Source: Flavobacterium phycosphaerae (lineage in GTDB: Bacteria; Bacteroidota; Bacteroidia; Flavobacteriales; Flavobacteriaceae). From it: a stretch of DNA of 64,000 bases. Shown here piece after piece: positions 20,101-27,563 of this stretch; the first letter of the stretch is position 1; each line of letters begins with the position of its first letter. Location: the NCBI RefSeq assembly GCF_010119235.1, contig NZ_JAAATZ010000001.1, positions 774,501 to 838,500 of the forward strand. Direction: 5' to 3'. The position numbers and the translations under genes were made by a program. The notes under the pieces are model-generated. The model made no database searches and was not told where the DNA came from. It worked only from the letters and a program-made list of their open reading frames with translations.

Positions 20101-22077
20101 GGCTGTTACCCCCGAAGCTGTTGCCGTCAGTTGCAATCCGGTACCTGTAGCCGTATGAGTAATATTAGAAAAAGTAACCACCCCGGCCACTGCGGCCACC
20201 GGCGTTACTGCAGTCATCGTTCCTGAGCTGGCTAATGAAACTGTACCCGTAAAATCTTTATCTACATTACCACAAGCATCAGTAGCTTTAACCACTACGT
20301 TTGACATAGCAGTATTTACTCCGGTATTCGCAGGTTGTGTAGTGAAAGCTAATTTAGTAGCCGCCACATCTATTTTGAGTGTGCCTCCGGTAGCCGGTGC
20401 ATTTTTAACAGCCGTGAAGGTAGTCATGTGAGAACCCGTGGCTAAAACAGTAGTGGTAACATTGCTTATTGAGAATCCAAAATATTCACCGTCTACAACT
20501 GACCCTAACGGACATTTTAATGACATTCTTAACGATAAGGTTTTGCTACCGCCATCAGCAGCAACAATATTTAATCCTGAAAATACTATGTTGGAAGCTG
20601 ACACTACGCCATCAGCCACATAGGTAGTTCCGTCAAATAAAGCGATGGTTTTAATAGCGGCAGACCAATCGGTAGCGGTATTAGAAACTTGTGCTATAGT
20701 AAAACCGGTCAAAGTCGTTGGTAAAGTATCTGAATCAGTAGTAGCTCCTCCGTCACGCAATAAAAACTGCATGGCCTGCACACCGGTGCTTGAAGTTAAT
20801 GGAGCAGCATCATTCATAGTACTCGAAATAGTAACTGCCGAAGAACCTGCTACATACAACAAATCAGAAGCACTGCTGTATAAAGGCGTTACGGTTAAGG
20901 TGGCTACAGTTGAAATGTCAAACCCGGCACAAGGCGCCAAAGCCGTTATGATGCATTTGTATTTATACCCATTCATGGTAAGCGGCACATTGGTCAAGGT
21001 TAAAGTAGCAGTTGTAGCCCCGGTATAAACGCCACCATTAACTACTGTAGCATCAAAATTACCATCTCCATCATAATCCACCTGCCATTGGTAAGTGGCC
21101 GAATTGGTGTTGGTTACACTAAAACTGGTGTTACTGGTTTCGGATATAGATGAATTAGACGGACTACTCGTAAGAGACGGGTTATTGCTTATGGTAATGG
21201 TTGATGAAGCATAAGTTGAAGACCAACAAGTTCCATTATAATTTCTCACATAATATGTTCCTGAAGTGCCTGTGGTGTAATTAGACGTAGCAATATTGCC
21301 CGGACCCATTGTGGTTCCTGTTGAACTCGTTTGCCAATAACATTGAGCCGCATCTGCTCCTCCATAAGTCAACGTAGACGAACCACAAGTTGATGAAAAC
21401 AAGGTGATAGAACCAGCTACTGTGGCCGGACATGAACTAGCAACTCCGGTAAAAACTACGTTATCAATACTAAACGTTCCTCCCGAACCTTCAGCATCCC
21501 AACCATAAAAACGAAAGGTAGTTGCACTCGAAAGAGCATCATAACTTGCATCAAGAGTTATTGTACTTCCTGTATTTGCACCTGTATTGGAATCTTGCAC
21601 TATTCTAAAAACATTGGTTGCAACCACAGACAATGCCGCATTTGCAGGTGAAATACTTGCTGGCAAATTGGCTCCATAAGTATCTACAGAAGAACGAACC
21701 GCATAATGTCTTATTCCTGTTCCAGATCTTTGCGAAGTAAATGTAATAGTATTAATATCTAGAGTATAACCGGCTGCTGGTGTGATGGTCACTTGATAAT
21801 ACTTTCCAGTGTTTATTGCTCCCGAAAAGGTAACATCGTTTCCATTAGTTGCACCTGTGTCCCAACCAGTAAATGAAAATCGTCCTGCAGCGGAAGAATT
21901 AGTTCCAACATTGGAAACAAAAGACCCAAAGGTAACTCCGGTTGCAGTAGGCACCGTTGACGGATCAGTAAGTCCAGAACCCGTTGTTACTGATGCAAAA
22001 TCATATGTTCCTGTAAAAGCCTGCCCCCATGAAAGTCCACTCATTAAAAGCGCTATAAAAAGTATCTTTATTTTCAT
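17200..22077 (-). CDS. very large secreted multidomain protein, T9SS cargo
   Basis: The 1625-residue protein has a signal peptide (cleavage near residue 19, after LSWGQ) and is rich in Thr, Ser, Gly and Asn with little Lys in its first two thirds. In order I see: a beta-sandwich region at about 20-215 resembling the modules found ahead of extracellular endonuclease/lamin-like proteins; Ig-like stretches at about 290-400; a bacterial Ig-like segment near 570-660 (AFTTQPANTGVNTAMSNVVV); a lamin-tail-like or surface domain at about 675-900 (LQPGDIAILAFNTA); beta-helix-like repeats at about 930-1100; and a long beta-rich C-terminal module ending in a T9SS type A domain (VYDILGRQLLEAKN to RKIIL). 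It is probably a surface or adhesin-like protein with no recognisable catalytic site. It has its own promoter at 22176-22205. Confidence 0.85.
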   Translation of the reverse strand: MKIKILFIALLMSGLSWGQAFTGTYDFASVTTGSGLTDPSTVPTATGVTFGSFVSNVGTNSSAAGRFSFTGWDTGATNGNDVTFSGAINTGKYYQVTITPAAGYTLDINTITFTSQRSGTGIRHYAVRSSVDTYGANLPASISPANAALSVVATNVFRIVQDSNTGANTGSTITLDASYDALSSATTFRFYGWDAEGSGGTFSIDNVVFTGVASSCPATVAGSITLFSSTCGSSTLTYGGADAAQCYWQTSSTGTTMGPGNIATSNYTTGTSGTYYVRNYNGTCWSSTYASSTITISNNPSLTSSPSNSSISETSNTSFSVTNTNSATYQWQVDYDGDGNFDATVVNGGVYTGATTATLTLTNVPLTMNGYKYKCIITALAPCAGFDISTVATLTVTPLYSSASDLLYVAGSSAVTISSTMNDAAPLTSSTGVQAMQFLLRDGGATTDSDTLPTTLTGFTIAQVSNTATDWSAAIKTIALFDGTTYVADGVVSASNIVFSGLNIVAADGGSKTLSLRMSLKCPLGSVVDGEYFGFSISNVTTTVLATGSHMTTFTAVKNAPATGGTLKIDVAATKLAFTTQPANTGVNTAMSNVVVKATDACGNVDKDFTGTVSLASSGTMTAVTPVAAVAGVVTFSNITHTATGTGLQLTATASGVTAGTSTTFEIGVVTVLQPGDIAILAFNTALASGDDEISFVAFVDITPGTRIDMTDNAYQKCGTPNGWGISEGWIRIERANTTLTKGTIVTVNVNNSGVASVVSPDPSNWVCSKPQPASQGTFNLNNTGEQIFFLSGGTVGGTNASTATSDGGTYSGNFLYGFNTKGNVWTPICGNSAAGGTQNSDKPTNFDCFLTWPTAQADLNKYTGPMTVATQRDWVSRISNSSNWTGYADNTAYNAGPNFYGASISISIGGYSNGVWIGDNNTNWFDCSNWQSRKVPDETVNVVVGTSAMQGVVIDATAASASSFNYLAKSKDLTVSNYNLKLEGSTSNILEVHGNVLINSTGAIDMDDSTSADDGIIKLYGDWNNSVSNAAFSEGNGTVQFVGTLPQTISSVAAEGTEVFYNVVLDNNFDTAVSNDLIASGDLTVKTGRTVSIDSNGFIKAYKKLDHSGTFTIEDNGQFIQVDDTDANVGTYNSTTFKVKRIANVNQNDYVYWSSPTNAFDQTNILSNGMRLIWNTTYANADTQGNWNWASTEIGYPAMTKGKGYAIAVPNTSPARPTAAAQQLTTFTGKPNNGSFTFPITKGTITADFTNAAGVPTTKYDDNWNLVGNPYPSAIDAEKFLQLNTAAIEGTVWIWKHGQAPTSTTNPFYQNFSYNYYTSDYCKYNKLGASDTDFAGKIASGQGFMVNMLESFVGSNTTITFNNSLRSDAASVTNPYAPYDNTDFYRTANNNTDNLGVVEEKSRIWMDIFNNTSNETDTTLLGYSTNSTLEKDHFYDAIFVPRGSVSFYSLINDETFIIQGRPLPFDKEDKVPMGVNITTAGNHTIAIKKTDGIFAEDTPIYLEDKLLNIIHDLKQAPYVFNSPKGTFNNRFVVRYTNESLGNDDFDAIDHNVVVSTRNGELTINSYIENLAEVTVYDILGRQLLEAKNIANNVFVTSNISASQQALLVKIKLANGTVVTRKIIL

Positions 22078-22175
22078 TGTACAATGAATTATTTATTTCG
22101 TTGATTTCCATGACAAAGCACCAAATTTTGGCGCACAAAAAAAGGTCAAGACACAATAGGTAGAAAAGGGGACAA

Positions 22176-22205
22176 CAAAACTACACCTAAATTACTAAAT
22201 TACAA
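22176..22205 (-). promoter_or_regulatory. promoter of the 1625-residue T9SS protein gene
   Basis: On the minus strand TTG (22203-22205), 19 bases, then TAGTTTTG (22176-22183). The leader before the ATG at 22077 is about 95 bases. Confidence 0.6.
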
Positions 22206-22380
22206 GCGCTTCATGTTAAGAAGTTATTAATAAATCGGGGTGTTTTTTAACATTTTCGCCCCTGAGCACCAAAATAAGGTTTTTATTTACGTTTTTGGTC
22301 TTTTTGGCTTCGATTTTATTTTTATTTTTATAAGAATTACATTTCTTTTTTATACTGTAACCCTATAAATCCTAATTTAG

Positions 22381-22388
22381 TACATTTG
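22381..22388 (+). promoter_or_regulatory. -7 element of recX
   Basis: TACATTTG, an exact consensus match, 25 bases before the ATG at 22413. No clear TTG stands 19-20 bases upstream. Confidence 0.45.
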
Positions 22389-22412
22389 TAACTGCAAGCA
22401 CTACCCATAAAA

Positions 22413-22895
22413 ATGCCCGAAAAACTATCCTTAGCCGAAGCCCTCAAAAAGTTAGAACAATACTGTGCCTATCAGGAACGCTGTCATCAGGAAGTAGCCC
22501 TGAAAATAAAACAGTTAGGTGTTCAAAAACCCTACGATGATGTAGTAATCGTGTCCCTCATTGAAAACAATTTTCTTAACGAAGAGCGCTTTGCCCGCAG
22601 CTTTGCCCGAGGGAAACACCGCATCAAGTGTTGGGGTAAAAACCGAATCGTAAACGAATTAAAGCAACGGCAAATTACTGCTCCCAATATCAAGCTGGCC
22701 CTTACCGAAATCACCGAAGAAGAATACATAGAAACCTTTGAAAAATTAGCCGAAAGAGCTTGGGACGGTATTTTGGAAAAAAACCAACTCAAAAAGCGCA
22801 AGAAGTTTTGTGACTACCTACTGCGCAAAGGCTGGGAAAGTGATTGGGTATACGAAAAAGTCAAAGCTTTAGAATCGGCTGCAGGTGCTATGTAA
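22413..22895 (+). CDS. recX: RecX-family regulatory protein
   Basis: RecX proteins bind RecA filaments and modulate recombination and SOS induction. The 160-residue sequence shows the three-helix repeats of the family: an early LKKLEQYCAYQERCHQEV segment, then LIENNFLNEERFARSFARGK with the characteristic NE(E)RFA, then a basic WGKNRIVNELKQRQI. The third repeat ends in KRKKFCDYLLRKGWESDWV. Length is normal. recA is not in this window. The gene is followed by nearly 900 bases without a credible protein gene. Confidence 0.9.
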   Translation: MPEKLSLAEALKKLEQYCAYQERCHQEVALKIKQLGVQKPYDDVVIVSLIENNFLNEERFARSFARGKHRIKCWGKNRIVNELKQRQITAPNIKLALTEITEEEYIETFEKLAERAWDGILEKNQLKKRKKFCDYLLRKGWESDWVYEKVKALESAAGAM

Positions 22896-23109
22896 GCCTT
22901 CTTTTCTTGTTAGGCGCAAGCGTTTACCCTCTATAATTCAAGAACTTTTTCTAAAATTTGAAGCCTAAATTTCTATACACCATTTGAAGTCTGTTAGTAG
23001 AAAATAAGGTAACACAATTTATATTTTTAATAGCTTGAAGTCATTTGGTAAATTAAGCGATAAATATCACCTAAAAAAGAAGCTTAAGTCTCAACCTATA
23101 AGGGCTAGA

Positions 23110-23340
23110 CACTGTTTTGTAACTACACCTCCTCACCTTGTAACTGCACCTCATCACCTTGTAACTGTACCTCCTCACTTTGTAACTATGCTTCCTTACT
23201 TTGTAACTGCATCTCCTCACCTTGTAACTACACCTCCTGAAGACGTAACTGTACCTCATCATCTTGTAACTACACCTACTGAAGATGTAATTGCTACTCC
23301 TCACTTTGTTATTGTACCTGCTACTCGTGTAACTTGACTT
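23110..23340. repeat. degenerate 21-base minisatellite (about 10-11 units)
   Basis: Units of 21 bases repeat around the core CACCTTGTAACT, with variants such as CACTTTGTAACT and GAAGACGTAACT. The plus strand is open in one frame and reads as heptapeptides of the type VTTPPHL, VTAPHHL, VTVPPHF. The minus strand is also open and reads as CSYKVRR-type heptads. Units diverge towards the right-hand end. A real repeat protein cannot be excluded, but there is no start context, signal peptide or non-repeat domain to support one. Confidence 0.8.
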
Positions 23341-23400
23341 GCTACTCGTATAACTAGATTCAATACCGGAATGAAAAAGAAGCAGTAAGAAATAAAAATA

Positions 23401-23753
23401 TCACACTGTCCCAACTATCGGGAGTCAAAGTGCCTAAAACTAAAAGCAAAATACAATAAGAAAGAAAATGTCACACTGAGCCTGTCGAAGTACCTCAAAG
23501 CAAACCCAAATACAATAAGAAAGAAAATATCACACTGTCCCACTATCGGGAGTCGAAGTGCCTAAAACTAAAACCGAAATACAATAAGAAAGAAAATGTC
23601 ACACTGAGCCTGTCGAAGTGCCTCAAAGCAAACCCAAATACAATAAGAAAGAAAATATCACACTGTCCCAATAACTATCGGGAGTCGAAGTGCCTAAAAC
23701 TAAAACCGAAATACAATAAGAAAGAAAATGTCACACTGAGCCTGTCGAAGTGC
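23401..23753. repeat. tandem array of alternating palindromic units (A-B)x3
   Basis: Two half-units alternate: A begins TCACACTGTCCC and contains CTATCGGGAGTC; B begins TCACACTGAGCCTGTCGAAG. A starts at 23401, 23530 and 23658; B starts at 23471, 23599 and 23731. The A-B period is 128-129 bases, and each half is followed by AATACAATAAGAAAGAAAAT. Each core is an imperfect palindrome (CACT...AGTG ends). The B core is a short sequence I know to be scattered in many Flavobacteriaceae genomes, so this resembles amplified REP-type elements. The last unit ends 17 bases from the ketoacyl synthase stop. Confidence 0.85.
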
Positions 23754-23769
23754 CGGTGAACGGTAACTA

Positions 23770-24924
23770 CTATTTAGTCAGTAAAACACTCACTGCATTG
23801 CCCCCAAACCCTACGGCATTAATCAGGACTTTTTTGATGTCTTTTCTTGGCAATTGAGTTTCGCCAAAAGGCACGCCAATAAAGGTATTGTGCTGCATCA
23901 TCAAAAGCGCCAACTCCATACTAAGGATTCCGGAAGCGCCGAAAGTGTGTCCGATTTTCCATTTGTTGGTGGTAAGCATAGGAAGTGGTTGACCAAAGAC
24001 TTTTTGTATGGCTTTATATTCCGAAGTATCGCCTTTTACCGTTCCCGGTGCGTGCATCACAATGGCATCAACCGTTTCTAACGGTGTATCTTTCAAGGCC
24101 ATCTGCATTGATTTTTGAAAACATTGTGCTTCTTCCGAAATAGAAATATTGTGCTCTAATTCATCCGTAGCAAAACCAATTCCGCTGATGTAGCCTAGGG
24201 CATTTTGCTTTTCGCCCAATTCTAAACAAGCCATTGCTGCCCCTTCGCCCAGCACCATTGAATTTTTGGTTTTAGTCAAATCAAAAGCGCGACAAGGATA
24301 AGCCTGATTTTCTTTGGCGTATATTTTTAAAGCATTCATTTGGGCCAAAGTAAAAGGTGTCAAAGGGGCTTCACTCCCACCCACCAAAAACTTACTCGCC
24401 ATACCCGATTGCAGCCAAGCCGCCGCATTCAAAACAGCATGCAACGCCGTTGAACACGTAATCGAATGGGATATTTCGGGTCCTTGAGACTTTAAATCGT
24501 GTGCCACCCATGAAGATATATTGCCCAAAGTAGTAGTGGGCGAAGACAAGGTGGCCGTTTTTCCGGTTTCAATAAATTCAAGGTGATGCTTTTCAAACAA
24601 CCGGGTAGCGCCTCGCGAGGAGCCAATATTAATTCCGAAATCATCGCCCCGTTGCCAACCTGCATCAGCTATAGCTTTGCGCGAAGTAAGGATAGCCATC
24701 AAGACCGTTTCGTCTAAGGCTTTGTATTTGCTGTCTTCATTTCGCAACGCTTGAATCTCAGTTCTAATACGCTCCGGTAGGGTTGCCACCAATTGCTCTT
24801 TCCCATCAAATGCTTTAGCAGCTATCAAGGTTTTGGGCGAAAGGTATTCGTTCCAAATTTCATCGGGAGTATGTCCCAATGGCGAAAGAGAAGCGAGAGA
24901 AGTTATGGCAATTTTGGTTTTCAA
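23770..24924 (-). CDS. beta-ketoacyl-ACP synthase-like protein of the biotin operon
   Basis: The 384-residue thiolase-fold condensing enzyme has the full KAS I/II catalytic set: nucleophile Cys157 in ITCSTALHA, His291 in MHAPGTVKGDTSE, and Lys321 and His326 in NKWKIGHTFGASG. Two glycine-rich segments (VGGSEAPLTP and the C-terminal NAVGFGGNAV) fit the family. It is the last gene of the bioF-bioD-bioA run, 25 bases after bioA. That position, with no bioC or bioH in view, suggests a role in making the pimeloyl thioester for biotin rather than bulk fatty acid synthesis. This is inference. It is unlike BioZ, which is of KAS III type. Confidence 0.88.
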   Translation of the reverse strand: MKTKIAITSLASLSPLGHTPDEIWNEYLSPKTLIAAKAFDGKEQLVATLPERIRTEIQALRNEDSKYKALDETVLMAILTSRKAIADAGWQRGDDFGINIGSSRGATRLFEKHHLEFIETGKTATLSSPTTTLGNISSWVAHDLKSQGPEISHSITCSTALHAVLNAAAWLQSGMASKFLVGGSEAPLTPFTLAQMNALKIYAKENQAYPCRAFDLTKTKNSMVLGEGAAMACLELGEKQNALGYISGIGFATDELEHNISISEEAQCFQKSMQMALKDTPLETVDAIVMHAPGTVKGDTSEYKAIQKVFGQPLPMLTTNKWKIGHTFGASGILSMELALLMMQHNTFIGVPFGETQLPRKDIKKVLINAVGFGGNAVSVLLTK

Positions 24925-24949
24925 AGCAGACTGTTCTTATGATGCAAAA

Positions 24950-26221
24950 TTAAACCATATCAATGGCTTTTTCGACAATCGCATAGACTTTTTCTAATTG
25001 CTTATCGGTCATTACATAAGGCGGCAAAATATAAACAATATTCCCAACCGGACGCAGGATTACGCCTTGCTCAATAAAGAAGTTGTAGAGTTTATTTCGC
25101 ATCGAGCCATAGTAACTTTCATTGGTTTCGGTCTTAATTTCTAAGGCAAAAATAACGCCCAAAACGCGAGTAGTTTTTACTTTAGGATGCGTTTTAATTT
25201 TGGTTGCAAAGGCCAAATGTTGGTTGTGTATTCGAGCGATATTGTTTTGCATTTCAGCCGTTTCCAAAAGTGCTATACTGGCCAAAGCTGCCGCACAACC
25301 CGTTGGATTGGCTGTAAAAGTATGACCGTGAAACAAGGCTTTGTTGACATCATCATTATAAAATCCGTCAAAAAGTTCCTGAGTAAAAGTGGTAATCGCC
25401 ATCGGAATGGTACCGCCGGTCAGCGCTTTTGACAAGCACATCATATCCGGTTTAGTAACTAAATAATCGGTAGCAAACGTCTTTCCTGTTTTCCCGAAGC
25501 CTGTCATCACTTCATCGGCTATGGTAAACACCTGATGTTTTTGGCAAAGCGAAATCATTTCGTCTAACACCTTAGCGTCATACATCACCATCCCCGCAGC
25601 ACCTTGTACCAAAGGCTCAAAAATAAAAGCCGCAAAGTCTTGAGTAGCAATCAAATCCTGTAAAACCTGCAAACTACGGGCTTCATTCCCCACAGTAGGC
25701 ACCGGAATACGCACAACTTCTAACAATGACCCTTTGAAAGCTTCGGTAAAAAAAGATATGCCACTGGCAGCCATAGCTCCAAAAGTATCACCGTGAAAAG
25801 CGTCTTCAAAAGCGATAACCTTGGTGCGTTTTTCCCCTTTGTTGTAAAAATATTGTAAGGCGCCTTTCAGTGCAATTTCAACCGCAGTCGAACCGTTATC
25901 GGAGTAAAATAATTTCTTTTGGTTGTTGGGCAAAATAGTCATCAGCTTTTCTGACAACTGCACCGCTTTATCGTGGGTAAAGCCGCCAAAAAGCACGTGC
26001 TCTAAAGTCGTTAACTGAGCATAAATCGCCTCGGCAATCACTTTGTTGGAATGCCCGTAGGGGTTGACCCACCACGAGGCAATGGCATCAATATATTCTT
26101 TACCGGTTTCATCCCAAAGCAAAGCCCCTTCGCCTTTCACAATGGCCGGAAGCAGTCCGATAGTTTTGTGTTGTGTATAGGGATGCCAGTTGTATTGTTG
26201 GTCTCTTTCAGATAGATTCAT
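24950..26221 (-). CDS. bioA: adenosylmethionine-8-amino-7-oxononanoate aminotransferase
   Basis: PLP-dependent aminotransferase that converts KAPA to DAPA with S-adenosylmethionine as amino donor. Characteristic segments are the N-terminal WHPYTQ, SWWVNPYGH (substrate site), YSDNGSTAVEIALKG, the cofactor Asp in TIADEVMTGFGKTG and the Schiff-base Lys in CLSKALTGGT. The 423 residues match the family. It begins 2 bases after the bioD stop, so translation is tightly coupled. Confidence 0.97.
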   Translation of the reverse strand: MNLSERDQQYNWHPYTQHKTIGLLPAIVKGEGALLWDETGKEYIDAIASWWVNPYGHSNKVIAEAIYAQLTTLEHVLFGGFTHDKAVQLSEKLMTILPNNQKKLFYSDNGSTAVEIALKGALQYFYNKGEKRTKVIAFEDAFHGDTFGAMAASGISFFTEAFKGSLLEVVRIPVPTVGNEARSLQVLQDLIATQDFAAFIFEPLVQGAAGMVMYDAKVLDEMISLCQKHQVFTIADEVMTGFGKTGKTFATDYLVTKPDMMCLSKALTGGTIPMAITTFTQELFDGFYNDDVNKALFHGHTFTANPTGCAAALASIALLETAEMQNNIARIHNQHLAFATKIKTHPKVKTTRVLGVIFALEIKTETNESYYGSMRNKLYNFFIEQGVILRPVGNIVYILPPYVMTDKQLEKVYAIVEKAIDMV

Positions 26222-26223
26222 AC

Positions 26224-26841
26224 TTATAATTTTAAGAGATTGTCTCTGAATTTATCAGCGTAATAGGCAATCACATTGGCGTCAAAATAAGGTTCGTTAT
26301 CAATTCGGCCAATGCAGTTGATACCGGTTTTGTTAAGTATAATGGTTTCGGTAGCTTGGTTTTCGTCACCCGAAAAAATGATGCCGGCTACTTTTATTTT
26401 TCGGTTTTGCAGGGCTTCAATAGCCAGCAACGTATGGTTGATACTGCCTAAATAATGTCGGGAAACCACAACAACCTTATAGTCTTTTTGGATTAAATCG
26501 ATAACACAATCGTTATCATTGAGCGGCACCAATACGCCACCGGCTCCTTCAATGACTAAATGATTGTCGGTCTTGGGTTCGGCTATTTTTTTTAAATCAA
26601 TACTAATACCGTCTATCTCCGCTGCCAAATGAGGACTTGCGGGAGTATTCAAAGCATAGGCGTTGGGGTGAAAAACCGACTTCGTATTAGCTATATACTT
26701 TTTAACTTTATGGCTGTCGGAATGGTCCAAATCGCCGGCTTGTATGGGTTTCCAGTAATCGGCTTCTAAGGCTTGGGTAACAATGGCTGAGGCGACTGTT
26801 TTGCCAACATCGGTGCCTATGCCTGTGATGAATAGTTTCAT
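26224..26841 (-). CDS. bioD: dethiobiotin synthetase
   Basis: ATP-dependent carboxylase that closes the ureido ring of dethiobiotin. The P-loop reads GIGTDVGKTVAS at residues 6-17, KPIQAG supplies the conserved Lys, and VIEGAGGVLVPL is the Walker-B-like region. The 205 residues are slightly short but complete. It lies between a GxxExxY gene (70 bases upstream) and bioA (2 bases downstream). Confidence 0.96.
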   Translation of the reverse strand: MKLFITGIGTDVGKTVASAIVTQALEADYWKPIQAGDLDHSDSHKVKKYIANTKSVFHPNAYALNTPASPHLAAEIDGISIDLKKIAEPKTDNHLVIEGAGGVLVPLNDNDCVIDLIQKDYKVVVVSRHYLGSINHTLLAIEALQNRKIKVAGIIFSGDENQATETIILNKTGINCIGRIDNEPYFDANVIAYYADKFRDNLLKL

Positions 26842-26878
26842 GATATTAATTTAACCGTTAAGTTCGTAAAGCAGGAAC

Positions 26879-26955
26879 ACAGACGACATGGATTAGACTG
26901 ATTTTCACTGATTATTTTAATTTTTTGCGGTCATTGGTGTAAATAAATCTTTTGA
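26879..26955. repeat. copy 1 of a ~70-base repeat flanking the GxxExxY module
   Basis: This segment (GATTAGACTGATTTTCACTG, then TTTTTTGCGGTCATTGGTG) matches 27489-27562 at most positions. It covers the 3' end of the GxxExxY coding region and its downstream spacer. The second copy lies just after the true bioF stop. Confidence 0.65.
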
Positions 26956-27304
26956 ATTCAGGTGTTTCGCCAAAATTTAATAACAATCCAACTTCTATAT
27001 CTGTTGCTTTCAAGTAATTGATGAGTTGTGCTTTGTGCGCATCCATTAAACATTCACAAGCTTTGAGTTCTAAAATTATGCTGTTCTCTATTAGTAAATC
27101 TGCATAATATTCCCCAACCACTATTTCTTTATAACAAACCTTGATTTGCTTTTGCGCTTCAACCTCATATCCTTGATTCTTCAACTCCAAATACATCGCA
27201 TTTTGATACACTTTTTCAAGAAAACCATACCCTAAATTATTATACACCTCATAATAACTTTTCAATATTGAATCACTTAGTTTTTTATGTAAAAAATTTG
27301 TCAT
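26912..27304 (-). CDS. GxxExxY family protein (PD-(D/E)XK nuclease-like)
   Basis: The 130-residue protein from the ATG at 27304 carries the family signature GFLEKVY and the nuclease-like YADLLIENSIILELKA (Asp, then Glu-Leu-Lys). Function in the family is unproven. The frame can be extended to 27328, but those eight codons derive from the duplicated bioF tail, so I set the start at MTNFLHKKL. It sits inside the biotin operon, between bioF and bioD, flanked by duplicated sequence. That is the pattern of an acquired module. Confidence 0.85.
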   Translation of the reverse strand: MTNFLHKKLSDSILKSYYEVYNNLGYGFLEKVYQNAMYLELKNQGYEVEAQKQIKVCYKEIVVGEYYADLLIENSIILELKACECLMDAHKAQLINYLKATDIEVGLLLNFGETPEFKRFIYTNDRKKLK

Positions 27305-27309
27305 CTTAA

Positions 27310-27477
27310 ATTGGTGTAAATCCGTCAAATCTGCCTCATCTGTGTTCCAAAAACAAAAGTACTCAACAATTCTAAGACCTCACTAATTTCTTTTTCGGAA
27401 TTGTAACTGTGTAAGCAAAAGCGGAGGCATTCTTGTCCTTCGGGCACTGTGGGGGATAAGATAGGTTTGACGTCAAA
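27310..27477 (-). pseudogene. duplicated 3' fragment of bioF
   Basis: These 168 bases repeat 27549-27715 with two substitutions and one length difference. On the minus strand they encode DVKPILSPTVPEGQECLRF and continue to the end of bioF, stopping at TGA 27325-27327. The fragment has no promoter or N-terminal part of its own. It keeps five G at 27451-27455 where the real bioF has four, and so preserves the correct reading frame of the bioF C-terminus. Confidence 0.85.
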
Positions 27478-27488
27478 AGTTAGTTTAG

Positions 27489-27562
27489 TCTGAACACGAA
27501 TGACACTGATTGGACTGATTTTCACAGATTATTTAAATCTTTGCGGTCATTGGTGTAAATCC
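27489..27562. repeat. copy 2 of the ~70-base repeat, behind bioF
   Basis: GGACTGATTTTCACAGATTA, then TCTTTGCGGTCATTGGTG, corresponds to 26879-26955. It separates the bioF stop from the duplicated bioF tail. Confidence 0.65.
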
Positions 27563-27563
27563 G

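Larger units (their letters stand above)
22078..22412. other. divergent intergenic region, 335 bases
   Basis: It holds the minus-strand promoter at 22176-22205 and the recX -7 element at 22381-22388. The rest is T-rich DNA with no ORF, hairpin or repeat that I can support. Confidence 0.5.
22896..23769. other. repeat-filled intergenic region, 874 bases
   Basis: Between recX and the ketoacyl synthase gene lies plain AT-rich sequence (about 22896-23100), a 21-base minisatellite (about 23110-23340), a short linker, and a tandem array of palindromic units (23401-23753). A 100-codon TTG-started frame at 23035-23337 runs through the minisatellite. I regard it as a by-product of the 21-base periodicity, because the opposite strand is open in the same way. 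Confidence 0.7.

Noticed and set aside
23035..23337. A 100-residue heptad-repeat protein starting with TTG
   Set aside because: It follows entirely from 21-base repeats that also open the other strand. There is no start context, no signal peptide and no conserved domain. Kept as a repeat, with the coding option mentioned.
23401..23753. CRISPR array
   Set aside because: The repeated units alternate between two palindromic cores, the spacers are the same sequence rather than unique, and no cas genes are near.
27325..27525. A separate 66-residue protein gene
   Set aside because: Its C-terminal part is the duplicated bioF tail and its N-terminal part is read from the flanking repeat R; no independent gene features are seen.
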